Positions 28,202 to 37,046 of a stretch of DNA of 64,000 bases are shown piece by piece. This DNA is from Muricauda sp. SCSIO 65647. Lineage in GTDB: Bacteria; Bacteroidota; Bacteroidia; Flavobacteriales; Flavobacteriaceae. The notes below the pieces were generated by a model that did not search any database, was not told the DNA's origin, and saw only the letters and a list, made by a program, of their open reading frames with translations. The DNA is taken from positions 62,001 to 126,000 of the forward strand of contig NZ_CP091037.1 in NCBI RefSeq assembly GCF_021534965.1. The letters are read 5' to 3'. The first letter of the stretch is position 1; each line of letters opens with the position of its first letter. A program made the translations under genes and the position numbers.

Positions 28202-29911
28202 ATGCAGAATGTTTTAGAGACCGCCCAATCATGGCTAAGCGATTTTTTCGAGCCAGAGGTCAAGAAAGAAGTACAGCATTTGATCGATAACGACCCCGAT
28301 GAGCTCAAAGAGCGTTTTTATAAAAATTTAGAGTTTGGTACCGGTGGCATGCGTGGCGTGATGGGTGTGGGCACCAATAGAATCAACAAATATACACTGG
28401 GCAAAAATACCCAAGGTCTCAGCAACTATCTAAAGAAACACTATACGAACGAAACGATCAAAGTGGTCATCGCCTATGATTGCCGCCATAATAGCGACAC
28501 ATTGGCAAGAATCGTGGCCGAGGTGTTTGCCGCCAATGGCATAAAGGTTTTTCTGTTCTCTGAATTACGTACCACCCCTGAACTTTCTTTTGCTGTAAGG
28601 CATTTGAACTGTCATGCAGGCATTGTACTGACGGCCTCACACAACCCACCTGAATATAACGGATATAAGGTTTATTGGACAGATGGCGGCCAAATCGTGC
28701 CGCCCCAAGATGGTGATATCATCGCAGAAATCAATGCTTTGAATTTTGAGGATGTCAATTTTAACGCAAATGACAGCTTGATAGAACCTATTGACAAAGA
28801 AGTGGATGAGGCTTTCTTTGAGGCCTCGGTCAAAAACGGAAGCTTTAACGCAGCGGGCAAAGATGATTTCAAGATCGTGTTCACCTCCATTCACGGTACT
28901 TCGATCACCGCGATTCCTGAGGTCTTGAAACGGGCCGGATACAAGAACGTGACCGTCATCGAAGAACAGGCCACCCCAGATGGTAATTTTCCAACGGTCG
29001 AATCACCCAATCCCGAAGAGCCAGAGGCATTGAAAATGGCCATCAAAAGGGCTGAGGAAATCGGCGCCGATATGGTCGTGGGTACCGACCCTGACAGCGA
29101 CCGCTTGGGCATAGCTGTAAGAAACCTAGAGGGTGAAATCGAATTGCTCAACGGTAACCAGACCATGGTGATGATGACCAAGTTTTTGTTGGATCAATAC
29201 CAAAAGAAAGGGTTCAAGGGCAATGAGTTCATAGCAACAACCATCGTGTCGACACCCATGGTCGAAGAAATGGCCAAAGCATACGGGGTCGAGTTCAAGA
29301 CCGCTTTGACAGGTTTTAAATGGATCGGTAAAATGATAAAAGATTTTCCCGATTCTAAATTCATTGGCGGCGGTGAAGAGAGCTTTGGGTACATGGCAGG
29401 TGATTTTGTGAGAGACAAAGACGCCGTGACCGCTACGCTGCTGGCCTGTGAGATTGCCAGTCAGGCAAAGGCCGATGGCAGTTCTTTTTACCAAGAATTG
29501 ATCAATGCCTATGTACAGTTCGGATTTTATAAGGAAAAACTGATATCGCTGACCAAAAAAGGAATCAGCGGCGCCGAGGAAATCAAGCAGATGTTGAAGG
29601 ACTTCAAGGAGAATCCCGTGCAATCGGTTCAAGGATCACCAGTGGTCTGGATCGAGGATTACAATACCTCCGTGGCCAAAAATGTGCAAACGGGGGAAGA
29701 AAAGACCATGCACTTGCCCAAATCGAACGTATTGATTTACGAAACCGAAGACGGCACGCGAATTGCCGCCCGGCCCAGCGGCACGGAGCCAAAAGTGAAA
29801 TTTTATATCACCACCAATGCGGCCCTCGAAAAGGCGGGGGACTTTAAATTGGTAAATTCGCAATTGGATGCCAAAATCGAGGGTATCGTCGCTGAACTGA
29901 ATATGGGCTGA
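28202..29911 (+). CDS. Phosphohexomutase (phosphoglucomutase/phosphomannomutase)
   Basis: 569 residues. The alpha-D-phosphohexomutase family interconverts hexose 1- and 6-phosphates. The catalytic phosphoserine is in TASHNPPEYNG (S146), the metal-binding loop is GTDPDSDRLG, the sugar loop is GGGEESFGYM, and the phosphate-binding loop is RPSGTEPKVKFY. Length is that of the PGM2-like branch common in Bacteroidota. The substrate (glucose, mannose or ribose 1-phosphate) is not certain. It overlaps the following ABC exporter by one base (TGATGG), so the two are probably co-transcribed. Confidence 0.93.
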   Translation: MQNVLETAQSWLSDFFEPEVKKEVQHLIDNDPDELKERFYKNLEFGTGGMRGVMGVGTNRINKYTLGKNTQGLSNYLKKHYTNETIKVVIAYDCRHNSDTLARIVAEVFAANGIKVFLFSELRTTPELSFAVRHLNCHAGIVLTASHNPPEYNGYKVYWTDGGQIVPPQDGDIIAEINALNFEDVNFNANDSLIEPIDKEVDEAFFEASVKNGSFNAAGKDDFKIVFTSIHGTSITAIPEVLKRAGYKNVTVIEEQATPDGNFPTVESPNPEEPEALKMAIKRAEEIGADMVVGTDPDSDRLGIAVRNLEGEIELLNGNQTMVMMTKFLLDQYQKKGFKGNEFIATTIVSTPMVEEMAKAYGVEFKTALTGFKWIGKMIKDFPDSKFIGGGEESFGYMAGDFVRDKDAVTATLLACEIASQAKADGSSFYQELINAYVQFGFYKEKLISLTKKGISGAEEIKQMLKDFKENPVQSVQGSPVVWIEDYNTSVAKNVQTGEEKTMHLPKSNVLIYETEDGTRIAARPSGTEPKVKFYITTNAALEKAGDFKLVNSQLDAKIEGIVAELNMG

Positions 29912-31734
29912 TGGAATATTTCAAAAAAATCCTAAGGTTTGCGGGCCCGTACCGCAAATATGGTTTTCTGAACATCTTTTTCAATATACTCTATGCGCTG
30001 TTCAGCGCCCTATCGTTCGCGGCTTTGATACCCATGCTCGATGTGCTGTTCAAACCAGAAGACAAGGTCTATGCAAAACCCCCGTATCAAGGGCTAGGCG
30101 ATGTAAAGAACTATCTTCAAGATTATATCAACTATCAAGTAACGGCCTATTCGGGCGATGATGACATGAAGGGACTGGTGTTGGTCATCGGTTTGGTGCT
30201 GGTGCTCTTTCTGCTCAAGAACATCTTTAACTACCTCGCCATGTACTTTATCACCTTTTTACGAAACGGGGTGTTGAAAGACGTCCGCAACAAGATGTAC
30301 GAAAAAGTCGTCGATCTGCCGGTATCATACTTCAATGAAAAACGCAAAGGTGATGTAATCGCCCGAATCACTTCAGATGTGTTGGAGATACAGCATTCTT
30401 TTCTATCGATATTGGAGCTTATCGTCAGGGAGCCGCTCACCATTCTTTTCACCATACTCGTCATGTTCGGCATCAGTGCCAAATTGACCTTGTTCGTTTT
30501 TGTTTTCATTCCCGTTGCCGGGATGATTATTTCCCGCATCGGCAAATCACTCAAGAAAAAGTCAGATCGTGTGCAGAAAGAACAAGGTGAGTTTCTGTCT
30601 ATCGTTGAGGAAACTTTGGGTGGGCTCCGCATCATCAAGGCGTTCAATGCCGAGTCCCGTTTCTTAAAGATCTTTAAAAATTCGACCGATCGGTTTTACC
30701 GGTTTTCGAACAGTTTGTTGAACCGTCAAAACCTAGCTTCGCCCACAGGCGAATTTCTGGGCATTTTGGTCATTGGGGTATTGCTATGGTTCGGGGGCAA
30801 AATGGTATTGGTCGATGGCACTTTAGATGCCTCCTCCTTTATTGCCTATATGGGGCTTGCCTATAACATTCTTACCCCCGCCAAGGCCATTAGCAAGGCA
30901 TCTTATAGGGTGCGTAAGGGCAACGCCGCGGCCGAAAGGGTCTTGGAGGTACTGGAAAGTGAAAATCCTATCAAAGACAAAAAAGATGCCCAAGACATAC
31001 AGCGATTCGAGAAGCAGATCGAACTGAAAAATGTCAGTTTTAAATATGAGGATGAGTATGTTCTCAAAGACTTTGACCTAAAGGTCATGAAAGGGCACAC
31101 GGTCGCATTGGTGGGCCAATCGGGGAGTGGTAAAAGTACCATTGCCAACTTGGTCACCCGTTTTTATGATGTGAATGGGGGAGCAATATTGCTCGATGGC
31201 ACCAACATCAAGGATGTTTCAAAAAAGTCACTCCGAAACTTGATGGGCCTAGTAACGCAAGATTCCATCCTCTTCAACGATACCGTGGCCAAGAACATTG
31301 CATTGGGCAAAGAAAATGCCTCACATGAAGAAATCATCGAGGCAGCCAAAGTGGCCAATGCCCATGATTTCATCATGGAGCTTCCCAAGGGCTATGATAC
31401 CAACATCGGTGACGGGGGCAATAAACTCAGTGGTGGGCAAAAACAACGTCTCTCGATCGCTCGGGCCGTACTTACAAATCCGCCTATCATGATATTGGAC
31501 GAGGCCACCTCGGCCCTAGATACCGAAAGTGAGCGCCTGGTGCAGGACGCCCTTGAAAAAATGATGCGAAACCGTACATCGATTGTCATTGCACACCGTC
31601 TGAGCACCATCCAGAATGCAGATTCCATCGTGGTACTCCAAAAAGGAAAGATTGTGGAGCAAGGCACACACGATGAATTGATGAAATCAAAAAAAGGGTA
31701 CAAAAAATTGGTCGAAATGCAGACATTGGGGTAA
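29911..31734 (+). CDS. MsbA-like ABC exporter, fused membrane and ATPase domains
   Basis: 607 residues. Six membrane helices lie in the first ~330 residues, then the ATPase with Walker A GQSGSGKST (near 394), signature LSGGQKQRLSIARAV, Walker B IMILDEATSALD and H-loop AHRLSTI. This is a homodimeric half-transporter like MsbA, the lipid A flippase, or related lipid exporters. The role in lipid A export is inferred from family. It is coupled to the hexomutase gene by a 1-base overlap and is followed by a heptanucleotide array. Confidence 0.9.
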   Translation: MEYFKKILRFAGPYRKYGFLNIFFNILYALFSALSFAALIPMLDVLFKPEDKVYAKPPYQGLGDVKNYLQDYINYQVTAYSGDDDMKGLVLVIGLVLVLFLLKNIFNYLAMYFITFLRNGVLKDVRNKMYEKVVDLPVSYFNEKRKGDVIARITSDVLEIQHSFLSILELIVREPLTILFTILVMFGISAKLTLFVFVFIPVAGMIISRIGKSLKKKSDRVQKEQGEFLSIVEETLGGLRIIKAFNAESRFLKIFKNSTDRFYRFSNSLLNRQNLASPTGEFLGILVIGVLLWFGGKMVLVDGTLDASSFIAYMGLAYNILTPAKAISKASYRVRKGNAAAERVLEVLESENPIKDKKDAQDIQRFEKQIELKNVSFKYEDEYVLKDFDLKVMKGHTVALVGQSGSGKSTIANLVTRFYDVNGGAILLDGTNIKDVSKKSLRNLMGLVTQDSILFNDTVAKNIALGKENASHEEIIEAAKVANAHDFIMELPKGYDTNIGDGGNKLSGGQKQRLSIARAVLTNPPIMILDEATSALDTESERLVQDALEKMMRNRTSIVIAHRLSTIQNADSIVVLQKGKIVEQGTHDELMKSKKGYKKLVEMQTLG

Positions 31735-31738
31735 GTAC

Positions 31739-31984
31739 GAATTCAGAATTATGAATTATGAATTCAGAATTATGAATTTTGCGTTGGGAAATGGGCGGGA
31801 TACCTGTCTTGAACACCTCACACTTCCAACCTCACACTTCCAACTTCAAACTTCCCACTTCGCACCTCCAACCTCACACTTCCCACTTCGCACCTCCAAC
31901 CTCACACTTCCAACTTCATACTTCCCACTTCGCACCTCTAACTTCATACTTCGAACTTCCAACTTCGTACCTCCAACCTCGTAA
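31739..31984. repeat. Heptanucleotide array, two blocks (GAATTNN, then NNACYTC)
   Basis: First block (31739-31780): GAATTCA, GAATTAT, GAATTAT, GAATTCA, GAATTAT, GAATTTT. Second block (about 31813-31980): some 23 consecutive units fitting NNACYTC, such as ACACTTC, CAACCTC, CAACTTC, CCACTTC, GCACCTC, with no register break. It occupies nearly the whole gap between the convergent MsbA-like and serpin genes. The last 45 bp before the serpin stop hold nothing recognised. The block makes small open frames that are not genes. Confidence 0.92.
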
Positions 31985-32028
31985 ATAGGCCAATTGCTTT
32001 CTTATACCCCTTTTTGTTGTTGGTGAAA

Positions 32029-33240
32029 TTAAGGTAGACCTACCTTGCCCATAAAACAAATGCTGCCTGTATAGCTGTCTCGAATCATGTACAAAAAAGG
32101 GCGATTTGCCACGAATGAGGGCCCTGCCGAAGTCACTTCAATACCCACTCCCGTAACTGCAGCGGCCTCGGTGCCCTCTTCATTGACCTCGATAAAGGTT
32201 TTTTGGATCACATCAGATATCTGTAACGGCGCATCTTTATTGATATTTCCGAAATCAGCATCAAATGAAAAGGCAATGCCCAGACCCATATTGGTCAATT
32301 CATCGTTGAGTTTGTTCTCATATTCCATCTTGAATTTGGGCACCCCAACATCAAGGTCACTCAATTCATACCCTTCTAGCCAAGCGTTGAAATTCTCGCT
32401 GCTCATATTTTCAACAATGCTTTTGGTCGTCAACCCATCATGCGGCAAGAACAGCAACATTTCAAAACGCTCCTTTTTATAGGGTAGAATGATCGATGAA
32501 AACGTCTCATTTGAAAAATAGGGCACTTCTGCATTCATGTTCATCATAGGAACTTCAACCGAATTTTCAGGTGAACTGTAAAATGGTGCATTTCGGGTAT
32601 CTTCGGTCTTGAAACGATATTTCCATTGTGATTTGAAATAAAGGGCATTCACCAAGAAGAGACGGGTCTGGGGATCAAATTCTTCGACGAGCTCTTCTAT
32701 TTTACCATTTGTATGGCGCTCGACCCAATCATTGACAGTGGTTACCGCTTCGGGCTCCCTGAAATCAAGATTGCCGACTTCGGCATCATAAAAGTTTTGG
32801 TTGGTGATTGTAAAATCTTCCGCTACCGGAAAATTTTCTTGAATCCAGATAGCATTGGCCAGACTTAGGTCCGTGCCATCGGTTTTTGTGGTAAGTGATT
32901 TTCTCAAATCTTTGTTGAACTGGTTACGTTCGTCAAGGGAAACATCATTGCCCAACAGATCGTCAAAGGCCAGTTTTGTGTCGCCATCGGCACCATTGTG
33001 TACCATGCCCAAGGCCATGGAAAGGCTCAATGGCGATACCATATAGTTTTCTTTTTCCTCATTCTCGCTTACTTCCTGAAAAAAATCCAATGCGAATTGG
33101 TTGTTTTTGGAAACCATCGCTTTTGCCATTGCGGTTTCCAGTGCATCATTTTCGAAAGGGGGCACATCATCGTCGTTAGTAGCATCACAGCCCAACATAA
33201 AGACCGAGCCTACAATAATTGGGAAAGTCCAAGATTTCAT
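32029..33240 (-). CDS. Serpin-family protease inhibitor, lipoprotein
   Basis: 403 residues from the ATG of MKSWTFPIIVGSVFMLGC; the lipobox-like FMLGC puts it on the outer side of the envelope. The serpin fold is complete, with NYMVSPLSLSMALGMVHNGA, the FLVNALYFKSQW strand and the C-terminal RPFLYMIRD. The hinge of the reactive loop, EEGTEAAAVTG, has the small residues at P15-P9 needed for loop insertion, so it should be inhibitory. Counting from the hinge puts P1-P1' near Thr-Ser in EVTSAG, hinting at a protease other than the trypsin type. Inhibitory serpins occur in several Bacteroidota; target unknown. Confidence 0.92.
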   Translation of the reverse strand: MKSWTFPIIVGSVFMLGCDATNDDDVPPFENDALETAMAKAMVSKNNQFALDFFQEVSENEEKENYMVSPLSLSMALGMVHNGADGDTKLAFDDLLGNDVSLDERNQFNKDLRKSLTTKTDGTDLSLANAIWIQENFPVAEDFTITNQNFYDAEVGNLDFREPEAVTTVNDWVERHTNGKIEELVEEFDPQTRLFLVNALYFKSQWKYRFKTEDTRNAPFYSSPENSVEVPMMNMNAEVPYFSNETFSSIILPYKKERFEMLLFLPHDGLTTKSIVENMSSENFNAWLEGYELSDLDVGVPKFKMEYENKLNDELTNMGLGIAFSFDADFGNINKDAPLQISDVIQKTFIEVNEEGTEAAAVTGVGIEVTSAGPSFVANRPFLYMIRDSYTGSICFMGKVGLP

Positions 33241-33372
33241 AAAATTCTTTTTCCAATGGATGAAAAAAATATGGTGAAGTTGCGCAGATGGGTATAGAAA
33301 ATCAAAATTTACATGTTTCCTAGTTAAACCTTTTCCCTGTATTTTAGTCAAAGCTTTAAACACACAGCCCCT

Positions 33373-33915
33373 TTGATTGCTGAAGAAACCTTATTAGTGC
33401 AGCTCAAAGAAGAAGAGAGCCGTTCAAAAGCCTTTGAGGTACTTGTCAATACCTACAAAGAACGTTTGTATTGGCATATCAGAAGAATTGTGCTGAACCA
33501 TGACGACGCCGATGATGTGCTGCAGAACACCTTCATCAAGGTATTTAAGAATATTGAGGGGTTCAAGGGAGAAAGCAAATTGTATTCATGGATGTACCGC
33601 ATCGCCACCAATGAAAGCCTCAGTTTTTTGAAGCAAAAATCAAAAAAGTCGGGCATCAGCAATGAAGACCTGCAACAGGTGTTGGTCGACAACCTACAAT
33701 CAGATGTGTACTTTGAGGGCGATGAGATACAATTGAAGTTACAAAAGGCACTGGCAACCCTACCTGAAAAGCAAAAACTGGTGTTCAACATGAAATATTT
33801 TCAAGAGATGAAATACGAAGAAATATCGGAGATACTGGAAACCTCAGTGGGCGGACTAAAGGCTTCGTACCATTTGGCGGTTAAGAAGATTGAGGCGTAT
33901 CTTAGGGAAGATTAA
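33373..33915 (+). CDS. ECF-type RNA polymerase sigma factor
   Basis: 180 residues. Region 2 includes YKERLYWHIRRIV and DADDVLQNTFIKVFKNI with the WMYRIATNESL end; region 4 is PEKQKLVFNMKYFQEMKYEEISEILE followed by SVGGLKASYHLAVKKIE. The start is a TTG at 33373 and no ATG is available nearby, so the true start could be a little different. It heads a three-gene operon with a membrane regulator and a Spy/CpxP-like protein, an arrangement typical of envelope-stress ECF systems. Confidence 0.92.
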   Translation: MIAEETLLVQLKEEESRSKAFEVLVNTYKERLYWHIRRIVLNHDDADDVLQNTFIKVFKNIEGFKGESKLYSWMYRIATNESLSFLKQKSKKSGISNEDLQQVLVDNLQSDVYFEGDEIQLKLQKALATLPEKQKLVFNMKYFQEMKYEEISEILETSVGGLKASYHLAVKKIEAYLRED

Positions 33916-33948
33916 ACCTTTTGTTGATTTTGAAATCATAAAAGAGCA

Positions 33949-34476
33949 ATGAAAGAGAACCAAAAAAATAAGTTCAAAACCCCTGAGGGCTACTTTGAGC
34001 GCTTCAATGAGCGTCTCATGGATAGAATTGCCAAAGATTCCGATAGCCATCAGAACATTATTCCCGAGAGCGATGGGTTTGCCGTTCCCGATGGATATTT
34101 CGAGAACTTACCTTCGAAAATCGCTTCCCGTATAGAAAATGGCGAGGGAAAGGTTGTACAACTCAATCCCCAAAAAAAGTTTTACTATGCGGCTGCGGCC
34201 ATTGCTGCCATCATTGCTCTGGCACTGGCACTCAACATAGAGCGTAGTACAGAAATCGAGTTCGACGATTTGGCCAGCAGCGATATCGCCGATTATTTTG
34301 AAAACACCAATTTCAACCTCACCACTAACGAAATAGCAGAACTGTTGCCCATTGAAAATATCGCGATCAGCGATATAACAGAAGTACCTTTAGGTGAGGA
34401 AAACATCTTGGAGTATCTCGACGAGAACATCGAAGATCTTGATGAACTAAACCTTGATTACAATGAACTGGAATAA
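33949..34476 (+). CDS. Single-pass membrane protein, probable anti-sigma regulator
   Basis: 175 residues. The N-terminal ~80 residues are cytoplasmic and hold two similar segments, KTPEGYFERFNERLMDRI and VPDGYFENLPSKIASRI. One membrane helix follows (about 78-95, FYYAAAAIAAIIALALAL) and then an acidic outer domain. The position right after the ECF sigma gene and the topology indicate an anti-sigma factor, but there is no classical zinc or ZAS motif. It overlaps the next gene by 14 bp. Confidence 0.72.
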   Translation: MKENQKNKFKTPEGYFERFNERLMDRIAKDSDSHQNIIPESDGFAVPDGYFENLPSKIASRIENGEGKVVQLNPQKKFYYAAAAIAAIIALALALNIERSTEIEFDDLASSDIADYFENTNFNLTTNEIAELLPIENIAISDITEVPLGEENILEYLDENIEDLDELNLDYNELE

Positions 34477-34906
34477 AAAATTGTTGTGCCTTCCCTTGCT
34501 GTTCTTTACCATTATGGCCCAAGCACAAAATGGCCCAAGAGAGAGGGTAAAGACACTGAAAGTGGCCTTTTTGACCGAGCGCTTGAGCTTGACCAGCCAA
34601 GAGGCCCAATCATTTTGGCCCATATACAACGAGCATGAAGAACGCATAGAAACTTTTCGCCGCAAAGAGCGTCGGCAATTGGCAGGCCGCATGATGGATG
34701 CCCCTGACTTGAGCGATCAAGAAGCCGAAAAACTGTTGGATGAATTGATGACCCTGCACGCTGAAAAACTCGAGGCCAATACCCAATACCTCAATAAGGT
34801 TAGACAAGTACTTTCTGCCAAGAAGACACTTTTGCTCATAAAAGCGGAAGAGGATTTCAGAAAAAGTCTATTACAACAGTTTCGTAAGAAACGGGGAGGA
34901 GGCTAA
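34463..34906 (+). CDS. Exported Spy/CpxP-like helical protein
   Basis: 147 residues starting MNWNKKLLCLPLLFFTIMAQAQ, a signal peptide. The mature part is helical with LTERLSLTSQEAQSFWPIYN, which is an LTxxQ-like motif as in CpxP/Spy, and a long Arg/Glu helix. Such proteins sense or chaperone misfolded periplasmic proteins. In Bacteroidota the gene is often called 'sensor of ECF-type sigma factor'. It is the last gene of the sigma operon and is followed by a terminator. Confidence 0.8.
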   Translation: MNWNKKLLCLPLLFFTIMAQAQNGPRERVKTLKVAFLTERLSLTSQEAQSFWPIYNEHEERIETFRRKERRQLAGRMMDAPDLSDQEAEKLLDELMTLHAEKLEANTQYLNKVRQVLSAKKTLLLIKAEEDFRKSLLQQFRKKRGGG

Positions 34907-34929
34907 CCTCTAAATCACAATTGTATGTT

Positions 34930-34957
34930 AAAAAGGGGCTTTTGGCCTCTTTTTTTT
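34930..34957 (+). terminator. Terminator of the sigma operon
   Basis: AAAAAGGGGC paired with GCCTCTTTTT (one G-U pair) around a short loop, with eight or more T following. It lies 24 bp after the Spy-like stop codon. Confidence 0.85.
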
Positions 34958-35019
34958 GTGCTCAAACTAAACCCTGCCATACAAATGTGGTCAAACCAAC
35001 ATAAATAAAATTCTAACCC

Positions 35020-35979
35020 ATGAAAACAATAAAAACGCTTTCACTGATTTTTGTTTCACTGATCATGGCCTGTTCATCTGATGATTCTGAGATAGTCGCC
35101 ACCGAAAATGGCCAAGACGACATTGCTGAAGAAAGTACTCTTGATTGCAATGGCACCAGCAGTCTGTTCACCATCAATTTAGACCCAGAAAGTTGCAGTA
35201 TTGATATTCAATCGCAATTGGGCATCAATTCACAATATACCGAATCGGTCTCTGGCAACGTCAGAACCATTACTATTAATGGCGTGGCAGACCACTTGGT
35301 AGGGGAATTTCCCAACAGTGGCAACCCCAATACCATAGCAGAAGCATCTGAAACTTTCTCCATGACCACAGAACCTGAACCTGCCAATGACATTACGTTT
35401 GGTCAAGGCTATACGTTCGGAGTGCTGTTTTCTGGGGTGGCCGTCGATCCCTACACAGCTGAGTTCTTTGTGGGTTCGACAGGGACCATGAATATGGAAT
35501 GGAACATCACCACCCTGCAATCCACCACAAATTTGGGTCTTGATTGCAACAATGCCCACGTACAACCAACAGGTAGGTACCATTATCACGGAACGCCCTC
35601 AAACTATCTTGATGGTCTGAATGCCGACGGAACCGAAATGGTCAAAGTAGGATATGCCGCTGATGGATTCCCTATTTATTACAAATATGGATATGCTAAT
35701 GATGGCACTACCATTGCCGCATTTCAAAGTGGTTATCAGCTAAAGACAGAACCCAGGGGGGGCGATGGTATTTCTGCTCCTGACGGTTGTCCAGATGGCT
35801 ACTATTTCAATGATTATGAGTATGTCGATGGAATTTCTGAATTGGATGAGTGCAATGGTCGTTTTGGAAAAACACCAGAATCGGAAAACGAATATTATTA
35901 TGTGATAACGGATAATTTCCCTTCATCTCCCCTTTGTTTTTCAGGTACTCCCGATCAAAGTTTCAATTTTAGAAATTAG
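35020..35979 (+). CDS. YHYH-domain lipoprotein
   Basis: 319 residues. The signal ends at a lipobox-like LIMAC, so it is lipid-anchored. The second half holds the name-giving motif GRYHYHGTPSNYL, VGYAADGFPIYYKYGY, and a CNGRFGKTPE segment ending in an aromatic tail, which match the YHYH family of secreted proteins. The His-rich motif suggests metal binding; no enzyme activity is established. It is 5 bp upstream of the next gene and is probably co-transcribed with it. Confidence 0.88.
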   Translation: MKTIKTLSLIFVSLIMACSSDDSEIVATENGQDDIAEESTLDCNGTSSLFTINLDPESCSIDIQSQLGINSQYTESVSGNVRTITINGVADHLVGEFPNSGNPNTIAEASETFSMTTEPEPANDITFGQGYTFGVLFSGVAVDPYTAEFFVGSTGTMNMEWNITTLQSTTNLGLDCNNAHVQPTGRYHYHGTPSNYLDGLNADGTEMVKVGYAADGFPIYYKYGYANDGTTIAAFQSGYQLKTEPRGGDGISAPDGCPDGYYFNDYEYVDGISELDECNGRFGKTPESENEYYYVITDNFPSSPLCFSGTPDQSFNFRN

Positions 35980-35984
35980 CCGCT

Positions 35985-36596
35985 ATGAGACATTTTTGCA
36001 TCATGGGCGCATTTTTGTTCTTCCTTACCACAAACATAGCCAAAGCACATAATCCATACGAGGTAAGCTATTTTTTTAAGTACGAACAAAAAGAATTGGT
36101 CATTCATCTGACCCCCCAGACCGTGGTGGACTTGCTACAGCATTTGAATGAAGAACTGGCCGACCAGAGCATGATCGTAATTTCAGATTATCATGCCGAA
36201 CTATCGGCGTACCTGAAAAGCACCATACATTTTTATGTAAATGGTGAACCTATCGGTCTAACTTTCAAAAATGCAGCCCTGACACAACACGATGCGACCA
36301 TTCGCTTTTCACTAGAGCACCTTAAGGAGAGCTTAGAACGATATACCATTGAGATCATCAGTTTTACCGAGGTCTATACCCCCATCAAAAATTATGTGAA
36401 CATACAGTATGGTGACAAAAAGATCAGGCATATCCTGAACAGGGGAAACATTTCGGCCAAGGGAAATATAAATACCATCGATGAACGGTTGACCACGAAG
36501 AAAGTCAATCTACTGTCTATCAGTGGCTTTGTGATTTTGACAGGTCTTATTTGGGCGGTTCATCGAAAAAAACCGAAATGGCTTAAACCCTTTTGA
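35985..36596 (+). CDS. Envelope protein with signal peptide and C-terminal anchor, unknown function
   Basis: 203 residues. Signal peptide to about residue 21 (ending AKA), a beta-rich domain of ~150 residues, and a C-terminal membrane helix (about 177-193, LSISGFVILTGLIWAVH) followed by basic residues. So most of it is periplasmic. I do not recognise a named family. Placement directly after the YHYH gene indicates that the two act together. Confidence 0.65.
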   Translation: MRHFCIMGAFLFFLTTNIAKAHNPYEVSYFFKYEQKELVIHLTPQTVVDLLQHLNEELADQSMIVISDYHAELSAYLKSTIHFYVNGEPIGLTFKNAALTQHDATIRFSLEHLKESLERYTIEIISFTEVYTPIKNYVNIQYGDKKIRHILNRGNISAKGNINTIDERLTTKKVNLLSISGFVILTGLIWAVHRKKPKWLKPF

Positions 36597-36637
36597 CGTT
36601 TAACGGTCAAAGAAATAGAAACCCAAAAAGAAAAGTC

Positions 36638-36988
36638 ATGAAAAAGGTAAAAATACTATTGCTGGTCGTAACACTGTTTGGATCATTGTTGACCGTAGAA
36701 GCACAACGAACCGTGGTACGGGTCTATCCGAAACACGGTACCGTGGTCACCACCATCAACGGGCCCAAGGTCGTCGTGCACAAAAGAACCAATTACTACT
36801 TTGCCGACGGTGTTTGGTATAGGGCAAGGGGCAGAAAGTACGTGGTTTGTGCCGCACCTATAGGCATCAAGGTCAGAGCACTGCCCAGAGGCAATAAAAT
36901 AGTGGTGGTCAACGGTAGAAAACTATATAAGTACAAAGGGATCTGGTATAAGAAATCAGGACGGCATTTTGTCGTGGTTACCGTATAA
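36638..36988 (+). CDS. Small secreted basic protein, DUF6515-like
   Basis: 116 residues with a signal peptide (MKKVKILLLVVTLFGSLLTVEAQ). The mature protein is basic and has repeated NYYFADGVWYRARGRKYVV and KYKGIWYKKSGRHFVVV segments around GIKVRALPRGNKI, which resemble the 'G.WY....Y.VV.P..G..V..LP.G' pattern of DUF6515. Possibly outer-membrane or surface-associated. It is 42 bp after the preceding gene and is followed by a strong terminator. Confidence 0.65.
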   Translation: MKKVKILLLVVTLFGSLLTVEAQRTVVRVYPKHGTVVTTINGPKVVVHKRTNYYFADGVWYRARGRKYVVCAAPIGIKVRALPRGNKIVVVNGRKLYKYKGIWYKKSGRHFVVVTV

Positions 36989-37023
36989 TCTGTAGACTGT
37001 TTGGTTGGTTGTTAGTTGAGAAG

Positions 37024-37046
37024 AGGGTGGCGTTTGCCACCTTTTT
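37024..37046 (+). terminator. Terminator between convergent genes
   Basis: GGTGGC / GCCACC stem with a GTTT loop, followed by five T. It ends the YHYH operon and abuts the stop of the convergent propeller gene. Confidence 0.88.

Noticed and set aside
31751-31984. Open frame of ~77 residues rich in Thr, Ser, Phe and Pro
   Set aside because: It is translated heptanucleotide repeat (NNACYTC); the other frames give a similar protein. No start signal or codon bias.
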